Positions 16,729 to 25,994 are shown, counted from the stretch's first letter. The stretch: DNA of 64,000 nt from Paenibacillus sp. JZ16 (GCF_015326965.1 NZ_CP017659.1:62001-126000), one strand, 5' to 3'. Numbers and translations: made by a program. The notes: a model not told the origin generated them from the sequence alone.

Positions 16729-17649
16729 ATGGAGGCTGTACAACAACCAGTGCCCAAGAGCCGACGGAAGTTTTGGACTCCCAAGCGGAAAGAGGCTTTG
16801 ATCGGGTGGCTGTTTCTGGCCCCGGAAATCGTCGGGATGCTGCTATTAAACGTGTTTGCTCTTGGATTTTCTTTGTATTTAAGTTTATCCGATTGGGATA
16901 TGCTGTCAGGTGTCCAAGGGATCGAGTTTACCGGATTGGATAACTACATCAAGATGTTCCATGATCCGACCATTATTCAAGCGATAAAAAACAATTTGAT
17001 CTATATGGTTCTTACGGTGCCGATCCCGATTGCCATCGCTCTGGTGCTTTCGGTTTTGATTCACAACAGCGTGTTCTTCAAGAGTTATTTTAAAGTCGCG
17101 TTCTTCATTCCTTATATCTCTTCGATTATCGCAGTTGCTGCGGTGTGGAGCGCATTATTCCACCCATCGCTGGGACCGATCAACCAGTTTCTAATGGATC
17201 TGGGGATCAACAATCCGCCGAAATGGCTGGTCGATCCGAAAACGTCGCTCTTGGCGATTTCGATCATCAGTTCCTGGGCGGGCCTGGGCTACACGATCAT
17301 TATTTATATGGCCGGGCTTACGAACATTTCGAATGAAATTTATGAAGCGGCGGATATTGACGGTGCCAGTGCAATTAAAAAGTTTTTTGCGATTACGGTT
17401 CCGATGCTTCGTCCGACAACCTTCTTCCTGTTAATTACGATGTTGATTGGCTCGTTTAAAGTGTTTGACATCATCGCCTTTTTAACGGAAGGCGGCCCGA
17501 ACAATTCTTCTACCGTGCTTGTATTCCGCATCTATGAGGAAGGCTTTCAATATTACAATATGGGATATGCTTCGGCCATTTCCTGGCTGCTGTTCGCGAT
17601 TATCGGTCTGATTACCGCGCTCACCTGGAAAATGAGAAATGAAGAATAA
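16729..17649 (+). CDS. Sugar ABC transporter permease (CUT1, LplB/UgpA-like)
   Basis: 306 residues with about six membrane helices and the EAA loop EAADIDGASAIKKFFAITVP (about 205-224) through which the ATPase docks. The first helix follows a basic N-terminal tail (KRKEALIGWLFLAPEIVG). It is one half of the membrane channel of an oligosaccharide importer together with the next gene, 12 bp downstream. GAGGTGA precedes the ATG. No ATP-binding subunit is encoded nearby, as is common for CUT1 systems that share an MsmX/UgpC-type ATPase. Confidence 0.93.
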   Translation: MEAVQQPVPKSRRKFWTPKRKEALIGWLFLAPEIVGMLLLNVFALGFSLYLSLSDWDMLSGVQGIEFTGLDNYIKMFHDPTIIQAIKNNLIYMVLTVPIPIAIALVLSVLIHNSVFFKSYFKVAFFIPYISSIIAVAAVWSALFHPSLGPINQFLMDLGINNPPKWLVDPKTSLLAISIISSWAGLGYTIIIYMAGLTNISNEIYEAADIDGASAIKKFFAITVPMLRPTTFFLLITMLIGSFKVFDIIAFLTEGGPNNSSTVLVFRIYEEGFQYYNMGYASAISWLLFAIIGLITALTWKMRNEE

Positions 17650-17661
17650 GGAGGGAGAGGA

Positions 17662-18504
17662 ATGTACATGCAGCTTCTTCGAAAAAACCTGTCCAAAGTG
17701 GTAGTCACCTTTATCATGGGAGCATTGTCCATTGTGTTTCTCGTACCGCTCATCTGGATGATTTCTGCGGCTTTTAAATATGAGAAGGATGTTATGCGAT
17801 TCCCGATTCAATGGATACCGGAAAAGGTGAATCTGGCGTACAATTTCAAGATGGTCTGGATGGGAAGAGTTCCCTTCTATGATTTCTATTTTAATTCTTT
17901 TAAAATAGCGATTATTACGACCCTAATCACCCTGATTATCTCATCCATGGCAGGGTATGCGCTAACGAAAATTCGATTCAAGGGACGAAATCTGGTTTTT
18001 ATGGCCTTGCTCTCGTTCATGATCATTCCGGATCAGGCGACGCTCACTCCGCGGTTTCTGCTCATTCGCTGGTTTGGACTCTACAATACGCATGAGGCCA
18101 TCATCTTTATGAGCATGTTCTCCATTTACTTTACGTTTCTGCTGCGTCAATTTATGAACGGGATCAGCGATGAATACTTGGAAGCGGCCAGAATTGACGG
18201 AGCGGGTCATCTGCGGACATTTGCTTCCATTATGGTTCCGCTGTGCAAGCCTGTGCTTGCTACGGTGGCCATTATTAAATTCATATGGACCTGGAACGAT
18301 TACCAGAATCCGCTCATCTTTTTGCTGGACAAGGACTTATACACGATTCCGCTGGGGATGACGCTGTTCCGCGATGACTACACCAACAACTATGCCATTA
18401 TGATGATGGCGTCAGTCTCGGCGATCATTCCGCTGGTCATTGTGTTCATCGCATTGCAAAAGCAGGTTATAAACGGCATTGCTTTGGGCGGGGTAAAAGG
18501 TTGA
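17662..18504 (+). CDS. Sugar ABC transporter permease (CUT1, YtcP/LplC-like)
   Basis: 280 residues, about six membrane helices, EAA loop EAARIDGAGHLRTFASIMVP and the C-terminal QKQVINGIALGGVKG that is characteristic of MalG/UgpE-type permeases. It forms the second channel half with the preceding gene and follows it by 12 bp with a GGAGGGAGAGG site. The solute-binding lipoprotein comes next but behind its own promoter. Confidence 0.93.
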   Translation: MYMQLLRKNLSKVVVTFIMGALSIVFLVPLIWMISAAFKYEKDVMRFPIQWIPEKVNLAYNFKMVWMGRVPFYDFYFNSFKIAIITTLITLIISSMAGYALTKIRFKGRNLVFMALLSFMIIPDQATLTPRFLLIRWFGLYNTHEAIIFMSMFSIYFTFLLRQFMNGISDEYLEAARIDGAGHLRTFASIMVPLCKPVLATVAIIKFIWTWNDYQNPLIFLLDKDLYTIPLGMTLFRDDYTNNYAIMMMASVSAIIPLVIVFIALQKQVINGIALGGVKG

Positions 18505-18518
18505 TGCGAAGTCTAAAG

Positions 18519-18604
18519 TCAAAATTCAGAAGTTCGAAAAGTCAAAAAAGTAATCCTAGAACCTCAAAATTGTGCACTTGATCCGCCATGCTGGTGCCTA
18601 TAAT
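18519..18604 (+). promoter_or_regulatory. Regulon motif site 3 and promoter of the solute-binding protein
   Basis: TCAAAATTGTGCACTT (18564-18579) is followed 19 bp later by TATAAT (18599-18604), so here the motif covers the -35 region. Partial copies of its left half (TCAAAATTC at 18519, TCAAAAAAG at 18542) precede it, giving a spaced array. Confidence 0.6.
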
Positions 18605-18654
18605 GAACATGAAAACAACACCACAACTAATTTATCTGTGCAGGGGGAAGTAAG

Positions 18655-20037
18655 ATGAAGAAAAAAAGCAAACACAGATTATCCGTCATTCTTAGCACGA
18701 TCCTGGCGAGCACCCTGGTATTAAGCGGCTGCGGGAAATCCGGGTCGGAAACGGGTGCCGGCAGCAACGGCGGAAGCGGTCAGACGGACAAGCAGGTTAC
18801 CGTCAAGTACTACAACTGGGATAACGAAGCCCAACAAGCGGGTACGGACGCCATGCTCCAGGAATTTATGGATCAGAATCCGAATATCAAGGTCGAGCAT
18901 GTGGTTCTGGTTCCCGGCGACTCCGTGGAAATGTTGAAAAAGTTGGATTTCCTGATCTCATCCGGTGAAGCGATCGATGTTATTCAATTCCCAAGCTTGG
19001 GCGGAGTCCTCGAACGGGCCTCACGTGGAGCCCTTGCTCCCCTGAACGAGTTCTATGAGCAGGAAAGTCTCGTTCCGGAAGACGAATACTTTGTTAATGC
19101 CAAGCTAGAAGACAAGTATTATGGCATGCAGTACACCAAGAGTACCAACTATGTGATGCTCAACAAGGATGCCCTGGATGAAGCGGGACTTGAGGTTCCG
19201 AAATTCGGCTGGACGTGGGATGATTACCGCGACTATTCCAAAAAGCTGACCAAGGGCGAAGGGGTTGACAAGCGTTACGGTTCTTACTTCCATACATGGG
19301 AGCTATATATGAACGCTCCTGCGCAAACCATGATGAAAGATCCGTTCGTATATGAGGACGGGACAACCATTTTGGCAGATCCGACCTACAAATACTTCTT
19401 CCAGCTCCGCAAAGATATGGAGGAGACGGACAAGTCGGCCAAACCTTACAGTGACGTGCTTGCCGCGAAGCTGAACTACCGTACTGAATTTTTTAATGAA
19501 GAAGCTGCTATGATTCTTACAGGTAACTTTACGGTAGCGGATCCAGGCAATACCGAGCAATATCCGCATGATTTTAAAACCGCTTTCGCTCCTGTACCTG
19601 TGCCTCCTGCAGGATCGGAACCTAAAGAGTATGAAGGAAAATACTTCACCAGCGGCAATATGCTGGCACTGGGTGCCAATTCCACCAACAAGGAAGCATC
19701 CTTCAAGCTTATGAGATTCATGACAACAGCCGATTCGGACAACAGACTTGAGTTCTCTGGCTACAAGAAAGCGAATAACGAAGAATTGTTGACAAAGCTG
19801 GTTGCCGGTAAAGAGGATAAGTACGATATGGAGTCGTTGAAATATACGCTGTTTAGCGATGAAATCCAGTATCTTGATGCAGCCAAAGTCATGATGACGG
19901 ATACTTCGGAATTGACCAAGATCATTAATGACGGCTTTGCGAAATTCATGCTTAGCAACGAACCGATTGATGAGGTTCAACAATGGATGGTCGATGAGGC
20001 TACAAAAGTGATTAACGAAAAAGGCGTTGTCAAGTAA
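18655..20037 (+). CDS. Extracellular sugar-binding lipoprotein of the ABC importer
   Basis: 460 residues. A basic start (MKKKSKHR) and a hydrophobic stretch lead to the lipobox LSGC with the lipidated cysteine at residue 26, then a Gly/Ser-rich linker and a family 1 solute-binding fold (for example VKYYNWDNEAQQAG and DVIQFPSLGG). It captures oligosaccharide outside the membrane and hands it to the two permeases. AGGGGGAAG precedes the ATG. The separate promoter with its own regulon motif would allow higher expression than the permeases. Confidence 0.92.
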   Translation: MKKKSKHRLSVILSTILASTLVLSGCGKSGSETGAGSNGGSGQTDKQVTVKYYNWDNEAQQAGTDAMLQEFMDQNPNIKVEHVVLVPGDSVEMLKKLDFLISSGEAIDVIQFPSLGGVLERASRGALAPLNEFYEQESLVPEDEYFVNAKLEDKYYGMQYTKSTNYVMLNKDALDEAGLEVPKFGWTWDDYRDYSKKLTKGEGVDKRYGSYFHTWELYMNAPAQTMMKDPFVYEDGTTILADPTYKYFFQLRKDMEETDKSAKPYSDVLAAKLNYRTEFFNEEAAMILTGNFTVADPGNTEQYPHDFKTAFAPVPVPPAGSEPKEYEGKYFTSGNMLALGANSTNKEASFKLMRFMTTADSDNRLEFSGYKKANNEELLTKLVAGKEDKYDMESLKYTLFSDEIQYLDAAKVMMTDTSELTKIINDGFAKFMLSNEPIDEVQQWMVDEATKVINEKGVVK

Positions 20038-20097
20038 CGGGGCAATGCACGAGGTATGAGAATCCTGGTAGGAAACGGGTTTCGGGGGCCAATGAAC

Positions 20098-20121
20098 GGG
20101 CTTCCCCAAAGCCCTTTTTTT
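20098..20121 (+). terminator. Intrinsic terminator, possibly partial
   Basis: GGGCTT, loop CCCCA, AAGCCC, then seven T. The stem is short, so some read-through into the fucosidase gene is likely; no separate promoter is evident for that gene. Confidence 0.65.
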
Positions 20122-20149
20122 ACGACTGGTGAGCGTTGGAGGGGAAATT

Positions 20150-21403
20150 ATGTCCATATCAAGAAAGCTTAAGGACCAGCTTGTTGTTCCTTCGCTGGAG
20201 CAGCTAGCCTGGCAGGACATGGAGCTCGGGATGTTCTGCCATTTCGGAATCAATACGTTCTGCGACCAGGAATGGGGGGAAGGCAAGGATGCTCCGTCTT
20301 TGTTTAATCCGGACGGCCTGGATGCTAAACAGTGGGTCCGATCCGCGAAGGAAGCCGGATTCCGTTATTTCATATTGACGGCCAAGCACCACGACGGTTT
20401 TTGCCTGTGGCCGACGGCGACAACGGATTATTCCGTAGCCTCGACTCCGTGGAAGGAGGGTCGGGGCGATGTCGTAAAAGAGTGCGCGGATGCTTGCCGG
20501 GAAGAGGGCATCGGCTTCGGTATTTATGTATCTCCCTGGGACAGGCACGAGCCGTGTTATGCCGACCCGCAACAGTATGATGACTTTTATTGCGGACAAT
20601 TGGAGGAGCTCTTAACGGGCTATGGTCCGCTTGTGGAAATTTGGTTTGACGGCGCTGGGTCGGAAGGCCGCGAATATGACTGGCCCCGTATCATGGATCT
20701 TGTTAAAAGGTATCAGCCCGGTGCCATGGTGTTTAATATGGGCGCGCCCACGATCCGTTGGGTCGGCAATGAGGATGGCGTGGCTCCGTATCCTTGCTGG
20801 AACACGGCCGATTCTTCGCGGGGCAGCATGTTCAGCGAAGAATCGTTGAAGTGGCTGCCGGAGACGCCGGGCTGGGTGCCCGCGGAATGCGATGTCCCCA
20901 TCCGCAAAGACCGCTGGTTCTGGCATCCGGATGAAGAACACTTGCTGTTGTCCGTGGATCAGTTAATGGAAATCTATTATCGGTCGGTCGGGCATGGTGC
21001 GACCTTGCTGCTCAACGTCGCACCAGACCAGCGCGGGCTGCTTCCGGAAGCCGATGTAAAGCGGCTTCTGGCATTTGGCAAAGAGATCAAGCGCAGGTTT
21101 GGTCATGCCCTGGCCGAAAGCTCGGGATCGGAAGAGGTCGTTGAATTATACCTTCCCCGAACATGCGTGATCGATCATGTCGTTGTTATGGAGGACATTG
21201 CTTTCGGGGAACGGGTGAGTCAATATGTGCTGGAAGCCTTCATTGATGGAGCGTGGCTCGAGCTTACACGCGGCAGCGCGATCGGCCACAAGAAAATCGA
21301 TGCGTTCGCTCCAGTGTCTCCCGACAAGGTACGTTTGCGTGTACTGAAATCGGCAGCAAGTCCGAAAATCAAAAGCATGGCGGTTTATCGCTGCGGGGAA
21401 TAA
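20150..21403 (+). CDS. GH29 alpha-L-fucosidase
   Basis: 417 residues without a signal peptide. The catalytic barrel shows GMFCHFGINTF, LTAKHHDGFCLWPT, IYVSPWDRHEP and EIWFDGAGSEG, where the aspartate of WFDG (about D167) is the family nucleophile. A C-terminal beta-sandwich of about 90 residues (from EVVELYLPRT) follows. It would release alpha-L-fucose from imported oligosaccharides. The start is the ATG at 20150 with GGAGGGG upstream; the 7-codon extension to 20129 lacks such a site. The GH35 gene follows by 36 bp. Confidence 0.92.
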   Translation: MSISRKLKDQLVVPSLEQLAWQDMELGMFCHFGINTFCDQEWGEGKDAPSLFNPDGLDAKQWVRSAKEAGFRYFILTAKHHDGFCLWPTATTDYSVASTPWKEGRGDVVKECADACREEGIGFGIYVSPWDRHEPCYADPQQYDDFYCGQLEELLTGYGPLVEIWFDGAGSEGREYDWPRIMDLVKRYQPGAMVFNMGAPTIRWVGNEDGVAPYPCWNTADSSRGSMFSEESLKWLPETPGWVPAECDVPIRKDRWFWHPDEEHLLLSVDQLMEIYYRSVGHGATLLLNVAPDQRGLLPEADVKRLLAFGKEIKRRFGHALAESSGSEEVVELYLPRTCVIDHVVVMEDIAFGERVSQYVLEAFIDGAWLELTRGSAIGHKKIDAFAPVSPDKVRLRVLKSAASPKIKSMAVYRCGE

Positions 21404-21439
21404 ACGTTGGATTTTATATAGGTGTGGAGGAGAACTGTA

Positions 21440-23299
21440 ATGGGAGTGCTCACTTGGAAGAACGGGCAGTACTTGCTGGGCGGGCAGCCGTACCGGATCA
21501 TATCGGGAGCGATTCACTATTTCCGTGTCGTTCCTGAATATTGGGAGGACAGGCTATTAAAATTACAAGCCTGCGGCTTTAACACCGTTGAAACGTATAT
21601 CGCATGGAATGTGCATGAACCCAAAGAAGGGGAATTTCACTTTAGCGGTATGGCTGATATTGTATCGTTTATCGAAATAGCCGGGAAACTGGGCCTGCAT
21701 GTCATTGTCAGACCGAGCCCGTTCATCTGTGCGGAATGGGAATTTGGAGGTTTGCCGGGTTGGCTGCTAGGTTATGGAGAAATCCGGCTACGTTGCAGTG
21801 ACCCGCTCTATTTAAGCAAGGTGGATCATTATTACGACGAGTTGATCCCGAGACTGGTTCCGCTGCTGTCCACACACGGAGGGCCGATTCTGGCGGTTCA
21901 GGTCGAGAATGAATACGGCAGTTACGGCAACGACCACGCTTATCTGGAATATTTGCGCGCAGGACTGGTTCGGCGAGGTGTTGATGTGCTTCTCTTTACT
22001 TCGGATGGGCCAACCGACGAAATGCTGCTGGGCGGGACGCTTGGCGATGTGCACGCAACGGTGAATTTCGGTTCCCGGGTAGAAGAATCCTTCCGCAAAT
22101 ACCGGGAATATCGTACGGAAGAGCCGCTGATGGTCATGGAATTCTGGAACGGCTGGTTCGATCACTGGATGGAGGACCATCATGTGCGGGATGCGGCCGA
22201 TGTCGCCGGCGTACTGGATGAAATGCTTGAGAAGGGTTCCTCGATTAATATGTATATGTTTCATGGCGGAACCAACTTTGGCTTTTACAGTGGAGCGAAT
22301 CACATCCATGCATATGAGCCAACAACGACAAGTTATGATTATGATGCCCCTTTGACGGAATGGGGGGATCAGACGGAGAAATATGAGGCGGTGCGGTTGG
22401 TGCTCGACAAGCATGGTTTTAAGCCGGGGTGTGCCTTCCCGGATCCCATTCCAAAGGCAGCCTACGGAAAGGTCGCGTTGTCTGAAATGGCCGGTCTGTT
22501 TGCGGATGCCAATCTAGAGCATCTCTCAGAACCGATAAAAAGTGTATGCACCCAGCCGATGGAAAAATTCGGACAGTCCTATGGCTTTATATTGTACAGC
22601 ACATTTATTCAGGGACCGCGGCAAGGACAGCAGCTGCATATTCAGGAGGTTCGTGATCGCGCGCAGGTATTTCTTGACGGTCGGCCGCTTGGCATTATCG
22701 AACGATGGAAATCAGAGCCTCTCGATATTACCGTACCCGCAGGCGGAGCGAGGCTGGATATTCTTGTCGAGAACATGGGCCGGATCAATTACGGGCCGCT
22801 AATCCGCGATTCCAAGGGAATCACGGAAGGCGTGAGAATCGATAACCAGTTCCTGTACGACTGGACGATCCGAACCCTGCCGCTGGAGCCAGAAATGCTG
22901 TCTTCTCTCTCTTATACACCGGTTACGGATGAAGGGTGGGCGGAGCAAGTAGAGCTGTCCATGCTGGAGTCGGAACACGCGGGCCTGCCCCGATTTTACC
23001 GCGGCAGCTTTCAGGTGGAGGATATCGGAGACACGTTTCTTCGCTTTGATGGCTGGACCAAAGGTGTCGCCTGGATCAATGGCTTTAATCTCGGTCGATA
23101 CTGGAGCGCGGGGCCGCAGAAGGCCTTGTATATTCCCGGCCCTTTATTGCGTAAAGGGGGGAACGAGCTAGTTCTTTTTGAACTGCAAGGCGGTCCCGAA
23201 TCTTGCGAAGTTGAGCTGTCAGATCAACCGGACCTTGGACAGACCTCGGCAGTGGATGAATCTGTGCTCAATTTCGTACAGGATGGGGAGGACAAATAG
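21440..23299 (+). CDS. GH35 beta-galactosidase
   Basis: 619 residues. The barrel opens with SGAIHYFRVVPEYWEDRL and contains FNTVETYIAWNVHEP and RPSPFICAEWEFGGLPGWL. The acid/base glutamate lies in VENEYGSYG (about E158) and the nucleophile in MVMEFWNGWFD (about E234). Jelly-roll domains follow, ending with WTKGVAWINGFNLGRYW. There is no signal peptide, so it is cytoplasmic. It removes terminal beta-galactose. The ATG at 21440 has GGAGGAG upstream; the six-codon extension to 21422 does not. A terminator follows. Confidence 0.95.
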   Translation: MGVLTWKNGQYLLGGQPYRIISGAIHYFRVVPEYWEDRLLKLQACGFNTVETYIAWNVHEPKEGEFHFSGMADIVSFIEIAGKLGLHVIVRPSPFICAEWEFGGLPGWLLGYGEIRLRCSDPLYLSKVDHYYDELIPRLVPLLSTHGGPILAVQVENEYGSYGNDHAYLEYLRAGLVRRGVDVLLFTSDGPTDEMLLGGTLGDVHATVNFGSRVEESFRKYREYRTEEPLMVMEFWNGWFDHWMEDHHVRDAADVAGVLDEMLEKGSSINMYMFHGGTNFGFYSGANHIHAYEPTTTSYDYDAPLTEWGDQTEKYEAVRLVLDKHGFKPGCAFPDPIPKAAYGKVALSEMAGLFADANLEHLSEPIKSVCTQPMEKFGQSYGFILYSTFIQGPRQGQQLHIQEVRDRAQVFLDGRPLGIIERWKSEPLDITVPAGGARLDILVENMGRINYGPLIRDSKGITEGVRIDNQFLYDWTIRTLPLEPEMLSSLSYTPVTDEGWAEQVELSMLESEHAGLPRFYRGSFQVEDIGDTFLRFDGWTKGVAWINGFNLGRYWSAGPQKALYIPGPLLRKGGNELVLFELQGGPESCEVELSDQPDLGQTSAVDESVLNFVQDGEDK

Positions 23300-23341
23300 T
23301 CCATAACGACACGGATCATACAGTTCATCGTGTACAACATG

Positions 23342-23373
23342 CCCGGCCAGAAAATCCCTCTGGTCGGGTTTTT
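23342..23373 (+). terminator. Intrinsic terminator
   Basis: CCCGGCCAGA (23342-23351) pairs with TCTGGTCGGG (23359-23368), then TTTTT. It separates the GH35 gene from the unrecognised gene at 23541. Confidence 0.85.
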
Positions 23374-23540
23374 ACTGCAAACAAGATAAATGATGGCATG
23401 GGTTCTGAAAAATAGCTTCCCTTTTTGTTCATTTCGGTTTTTAATGTTTATATGGGTTCGAAACGGGTTTATTTGAGTTCGTTTATTATTTTCATTATGT
23501 TGGGAAGCAGCTTTATCATCGGATTGGGAAAGGAGAACAA

Positions 23541-25202
23541 ATGAACGATTATAAAGAGAGAATGAACCGGATTGTTCGGAACGTTGCGGAACAAGCATGG
23601 GGGCAGCCTCTATTACCCAGCGGATTGTGGTTCCATGGGGATGTGCGTGATAACTTCTACTATGCCTCTTATCTGTTTGCGGCTTCGCTAGACCTTGAGA
23701 TTGATCCGAAGTTTAACCGGCAGGAGGGTAAACGGCTGGCAGAGGAGGTTCTGGGTCGTGTGCTGCGATTGCAGAACAAGGACGCGAAGAGTCCGATGTA
23801 CGGTCATTGGCCGCTGAACCTGGGACCGAAGCCGGAAGAGGCGAGTCCACATGCGCTGCCGGTTGAATTAATGGGGAGCTTGATGGTTTTTTTCTATCGC
23901 AAGTTTGAAACTGAGATGAGCGAGAGCTTGGCGGCTGAGTTTGAGGCTGGACTGGAACATATCTACCACGGAGGATTTTTTCGCAAGCCGCTCACCGTGT
24001 GCAATCATCATGAGGCTAAATATACGGCAGCCAAGCTAATATTCGGCCATCGGTTCAATGATAAGGAACTTCTGGAGGACGGAAAACAAAGTCTTCGGGA
24101 TACCCTGTGCTTGCTCCGGCGGGAAGGCATGGCAGAATACGGCTGCTTGCCGTGGTTCTGGCATTGGACACAGGCGTTCACCTGCGCGTTGGAACTAATG
24201 GAGGAACCGGAATTAAAGCGGGAGCTTCATGAACTTCTGGATGAGCTGTGGAGCCTGCGCACGTCCTATTATTTGAAAGGGGCGTGGGTAGGAGCCCACT
24301 CCAGAGGATGGCCGCATGATGCACCGAGGGATGCCAATGTGCTTCACGATTATGTCCAGTTCGGTGATTTCAGCCTTCCGGAGGAGATGCCGCGCACGGA
24401 GTACGCCGGTTTTCTATTCCACGAAGCTCCGGAAGCTGATCGTCGTCTAGCCCTGGATCGAAGCGAAGCGACCGAAGTGCGCAAGGCTCTGATGAAATCG
24501 GTTGACGGCGAGATGCGGCAGCTGCACTCCTACGCTTATGTGACGGAACATTTTGCGGCGGGCGGATTGTGGGAGCGGGTTCGTGAGTTCGACAACGAGC
24601 AGCTGCGCTGGATGTTCAGCCTTCCTGTCCGCACTGGCGGCAAGGCAAATCAACTGTATTTTTTTCACCCGGGAGAGGGATATGATCCCTCAGGAAACGA
24701 TCCCCGCCACCAGAGTGAGTGGATGGAGGTGCTGTACCACAAAAATGTGGTGCTTGCGCTGTATCCGCTGCCTGAACCAGCAGGTGATGGTGGCGGTGAA
24801 GTTGTCGGCGTTCTACCGGAAGGAGAATGGCTGTATGAAGCGGAAGCTTTGTACGGCAAGGTAGATGAGGTTTATTTTGCCATACATTTGAGCCCCGGGA
24901 CCGCTTATAACATTAGGGAGCAGTCCGGATATCATCTGGCCGTCTGCAATGGCCCTCGAATGGCTCTCACCGTAGAAGCGGTGACCGTTCGGGAAGCGGA
25001 GAACAGAGGGATCGGACAACTGGCGGCGTTCGCACGGCAAATGTCCGGGCACAGGCCGGAATTCAAGACTGACGGCGGATTTGAGGTTGCGTATACAGGG
25101 TGGATGACCGAGGATCGAATGCATCTGAAGGTTATGGCTTCAGGCAGCTCCGCGAGAACGATAAACGGAGCGGAATATACGTTTGAATCATATTCTGTGT
25201 AG
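23541..25202 (+). CDS. Unrecognised protein of the polysaccharide locus, possible carbohydrate-active enzyme
   Basis: 553 residues, no signal peptide or membrane helix. I do not recognise the family. Residues 1-370 look mostly helical with regularly spaced aromatic segments (LWFHGDVRDNFYYASYLFAA, GHWPLNLGPKPEEASPHALP, VCNHHEAKYTAAKLIFG, YGCLPWFWHWTQAF), as in (alpha/alpha)-toroid glycosidases and lyases. The last about 180 residues look beta-rich. Conserved-looking His, Trp and Asp clusters suggest an active site, but no catalytic motif can be assigned. It lies between the GH35 and KDPG aldolase genes, with AAAGGAG upstream of its ATG, and shares a transcription unit with the aldolase (26 bp apart). 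A role in breaking down the same polysaccharide is inferred. Confidence 0.8.
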   Translation: MNDYKERMNRIVRNVAEQAWGQPLLPSGLWFHGDVRDNFYYASYLFAASLDLEIDPKFNRQEGKRLAEEVLGRVLRLQNKDAKSPMYGHWPLNLGPKPEEASPHALPVELMGSLMVFFYRKFETEMSESLAAEFEAGLEHIYHGGFFRKPLTVCNHHEAKYTAAKLIFGHRFNDKELLEDGKQSLRDTLCLLRREGMAEYGCLPWFWHWTQAFTCALELMEEPELKRELHELLDELWSLRTSYYLKGAWVGAHSRGWPHDAPRDANVLHDYVQFGDFSLPEEMPRTEYAGFLFHEAPEADRRLALDRSEATEVRKALMKSVDGEMRQLHSYAYVTEHFAAGGLWERVREFDNEQLRWMFSLPVRTGGKANQLYFFHPGEGYDPSGNDPRHQSEWMEVLYHKNVVLALYPLPEPAGDGGGEVVGVLPEGEWLYEAEALYGKVDEVYFAIHLSPGTAYNIREQSGYHLAVCNGPRMALTVEAVTVREAENRGIGQLAAFARQMSGHRPEFKTDGGFEVAYTGWMTEDRMHLKVMASGSSARTINGAEYTFESYSV

Positions 25203-25228
25203 TTATCGAATAGAAAAGAGGAGTTAAG

Positions 25229-25900
25229 ATGAAGAAATTGCAGTTGATTCAAAAAATAGCAGAAGAAGGCGTGGTCGCGGTCCTGCGCGGCGAAACGCCG
25301 GAGCAGGTTGTGGAGATGGCCGAACAGGCGATTGCCGGCGGCATTAAAGTGATCGAGGTGACGATGACCGTACCGTTTGCGCTCCGGGCCATTGAAACGT
25401 TGTCGCGCAAATATTCCTGGAACGCCGAAGACCCTTCATCCTATGCCATCATCGGGGTAGGTACAGTGCTAGATCCGGAAACAGCGCGTGCTGCGATATT
25501 GAGCGGCGCCGAGTTTGTTGTTGGGCCGTGCCTGAGCAGGGAAACCGTCGTTCTTTGCAACCGCTATCGGATTCCGGTCATGCCGGGCGTGATGACGATC
25601 AAGGAAATCCAGGAAGCACTGGAACTGGGGGCGGACATTGTCAAGCTGTTCCCTGGCAATCTGTACGATCCGTCGATGATCAAGGCGATCAAAGGCCCGC
25701 TGCCGCAGGCGAATATCATGCCGACCGGTGGTGTCTCGCTTGATAATCTTGGCGAATGGATCAAGGCGGGGGCTATAGCCGTCGGTATTGGATCGGATCT
25801 GACAAGCGAAGCTTTGAAGCGGCAGGATTACAGCTTGATCGCCCATAAAGCAGCCGAATACAAGAAAGCGTATCTGCAGGCTAAAGGGCTGACACAGTAA
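25229..25900 (+). CDS. eda: 2-keto-3-deoxy-6-phosphogluconate aldolase (KDPG/KHG aldolase)
   Basis: 223 residues of the class I KDPG/KHG aldolase family. The Schiff-base lysine is K139 in ADIVKLFPG and the general acid/base glutamate is E43 in VIEVTMTVPFA; the phosphate-binding MPTGGV segment follows. It splits KDPG into pyruvate and glyceraldehyde-3-phosphate in the cytosol, the last step of unsaturated-uronate breakdown, which fits the GH88 and lyase genes upstream. The matching isomerase, dehydrogenase and KDG kinase genes are not in the window. AGGAG precedes the ATG. Confidence 0.93.
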   Translation: MKKLQLIQKIAEEGVVAVLRGETPEQVVEMAEQAIAGGIKVIEVTMTVPFALRAIETLSRKYSWNAEDPSSYAIIGVGTVLDPETARAAILSGAEFVVGPCLSRETVVLCNRYRIPVMPGVMTIKEIQEALELGADIVKLFPGNLYDPSMIKAIKGPLPQANIMPTGGVSLDNLGEWIKAGAIAVGIGSDLTSEALKRQDYSLIAHKAAEYKKAYLQAKGLTQ

Positions 25901-25936
25901 CTATACTTTGGAACTGGTAGGAAAATTAAATCAGAT

Positions 25937-25979
25937 AACGCCTGTTGTTGACTCCCTGAGTCTTCAAGAGGCGTTTTAT
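25937..25979 (+). terminator. Probable intrinsic terminator
   Basis: AACGCCT (25937-25943) and AGGCGTT (25969-25975) enclose a perfect inner hairpin GACTC-CCT-GAGTC, followed by TTTATTTTG. It ends the polysaccharide locus. Confidence 0.7.
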
Positions 25980-25994
25980 TTTGAACGAATTCAC

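Noticed and set aside
16479..16943. Open frame running through the tandem repeats
   Set aside because: It is made of the terminator repeats and the out-of-frame start of the permease gene; no start signal.
19303..20286. Open frame of 327 codons on the minus strand
   Set aside because: It lies wholly opposite the solute-binding lipoprotein and start of the fucosidase, which have clear family motifs, and shows no recognisable features or ribosome binding site of its own.
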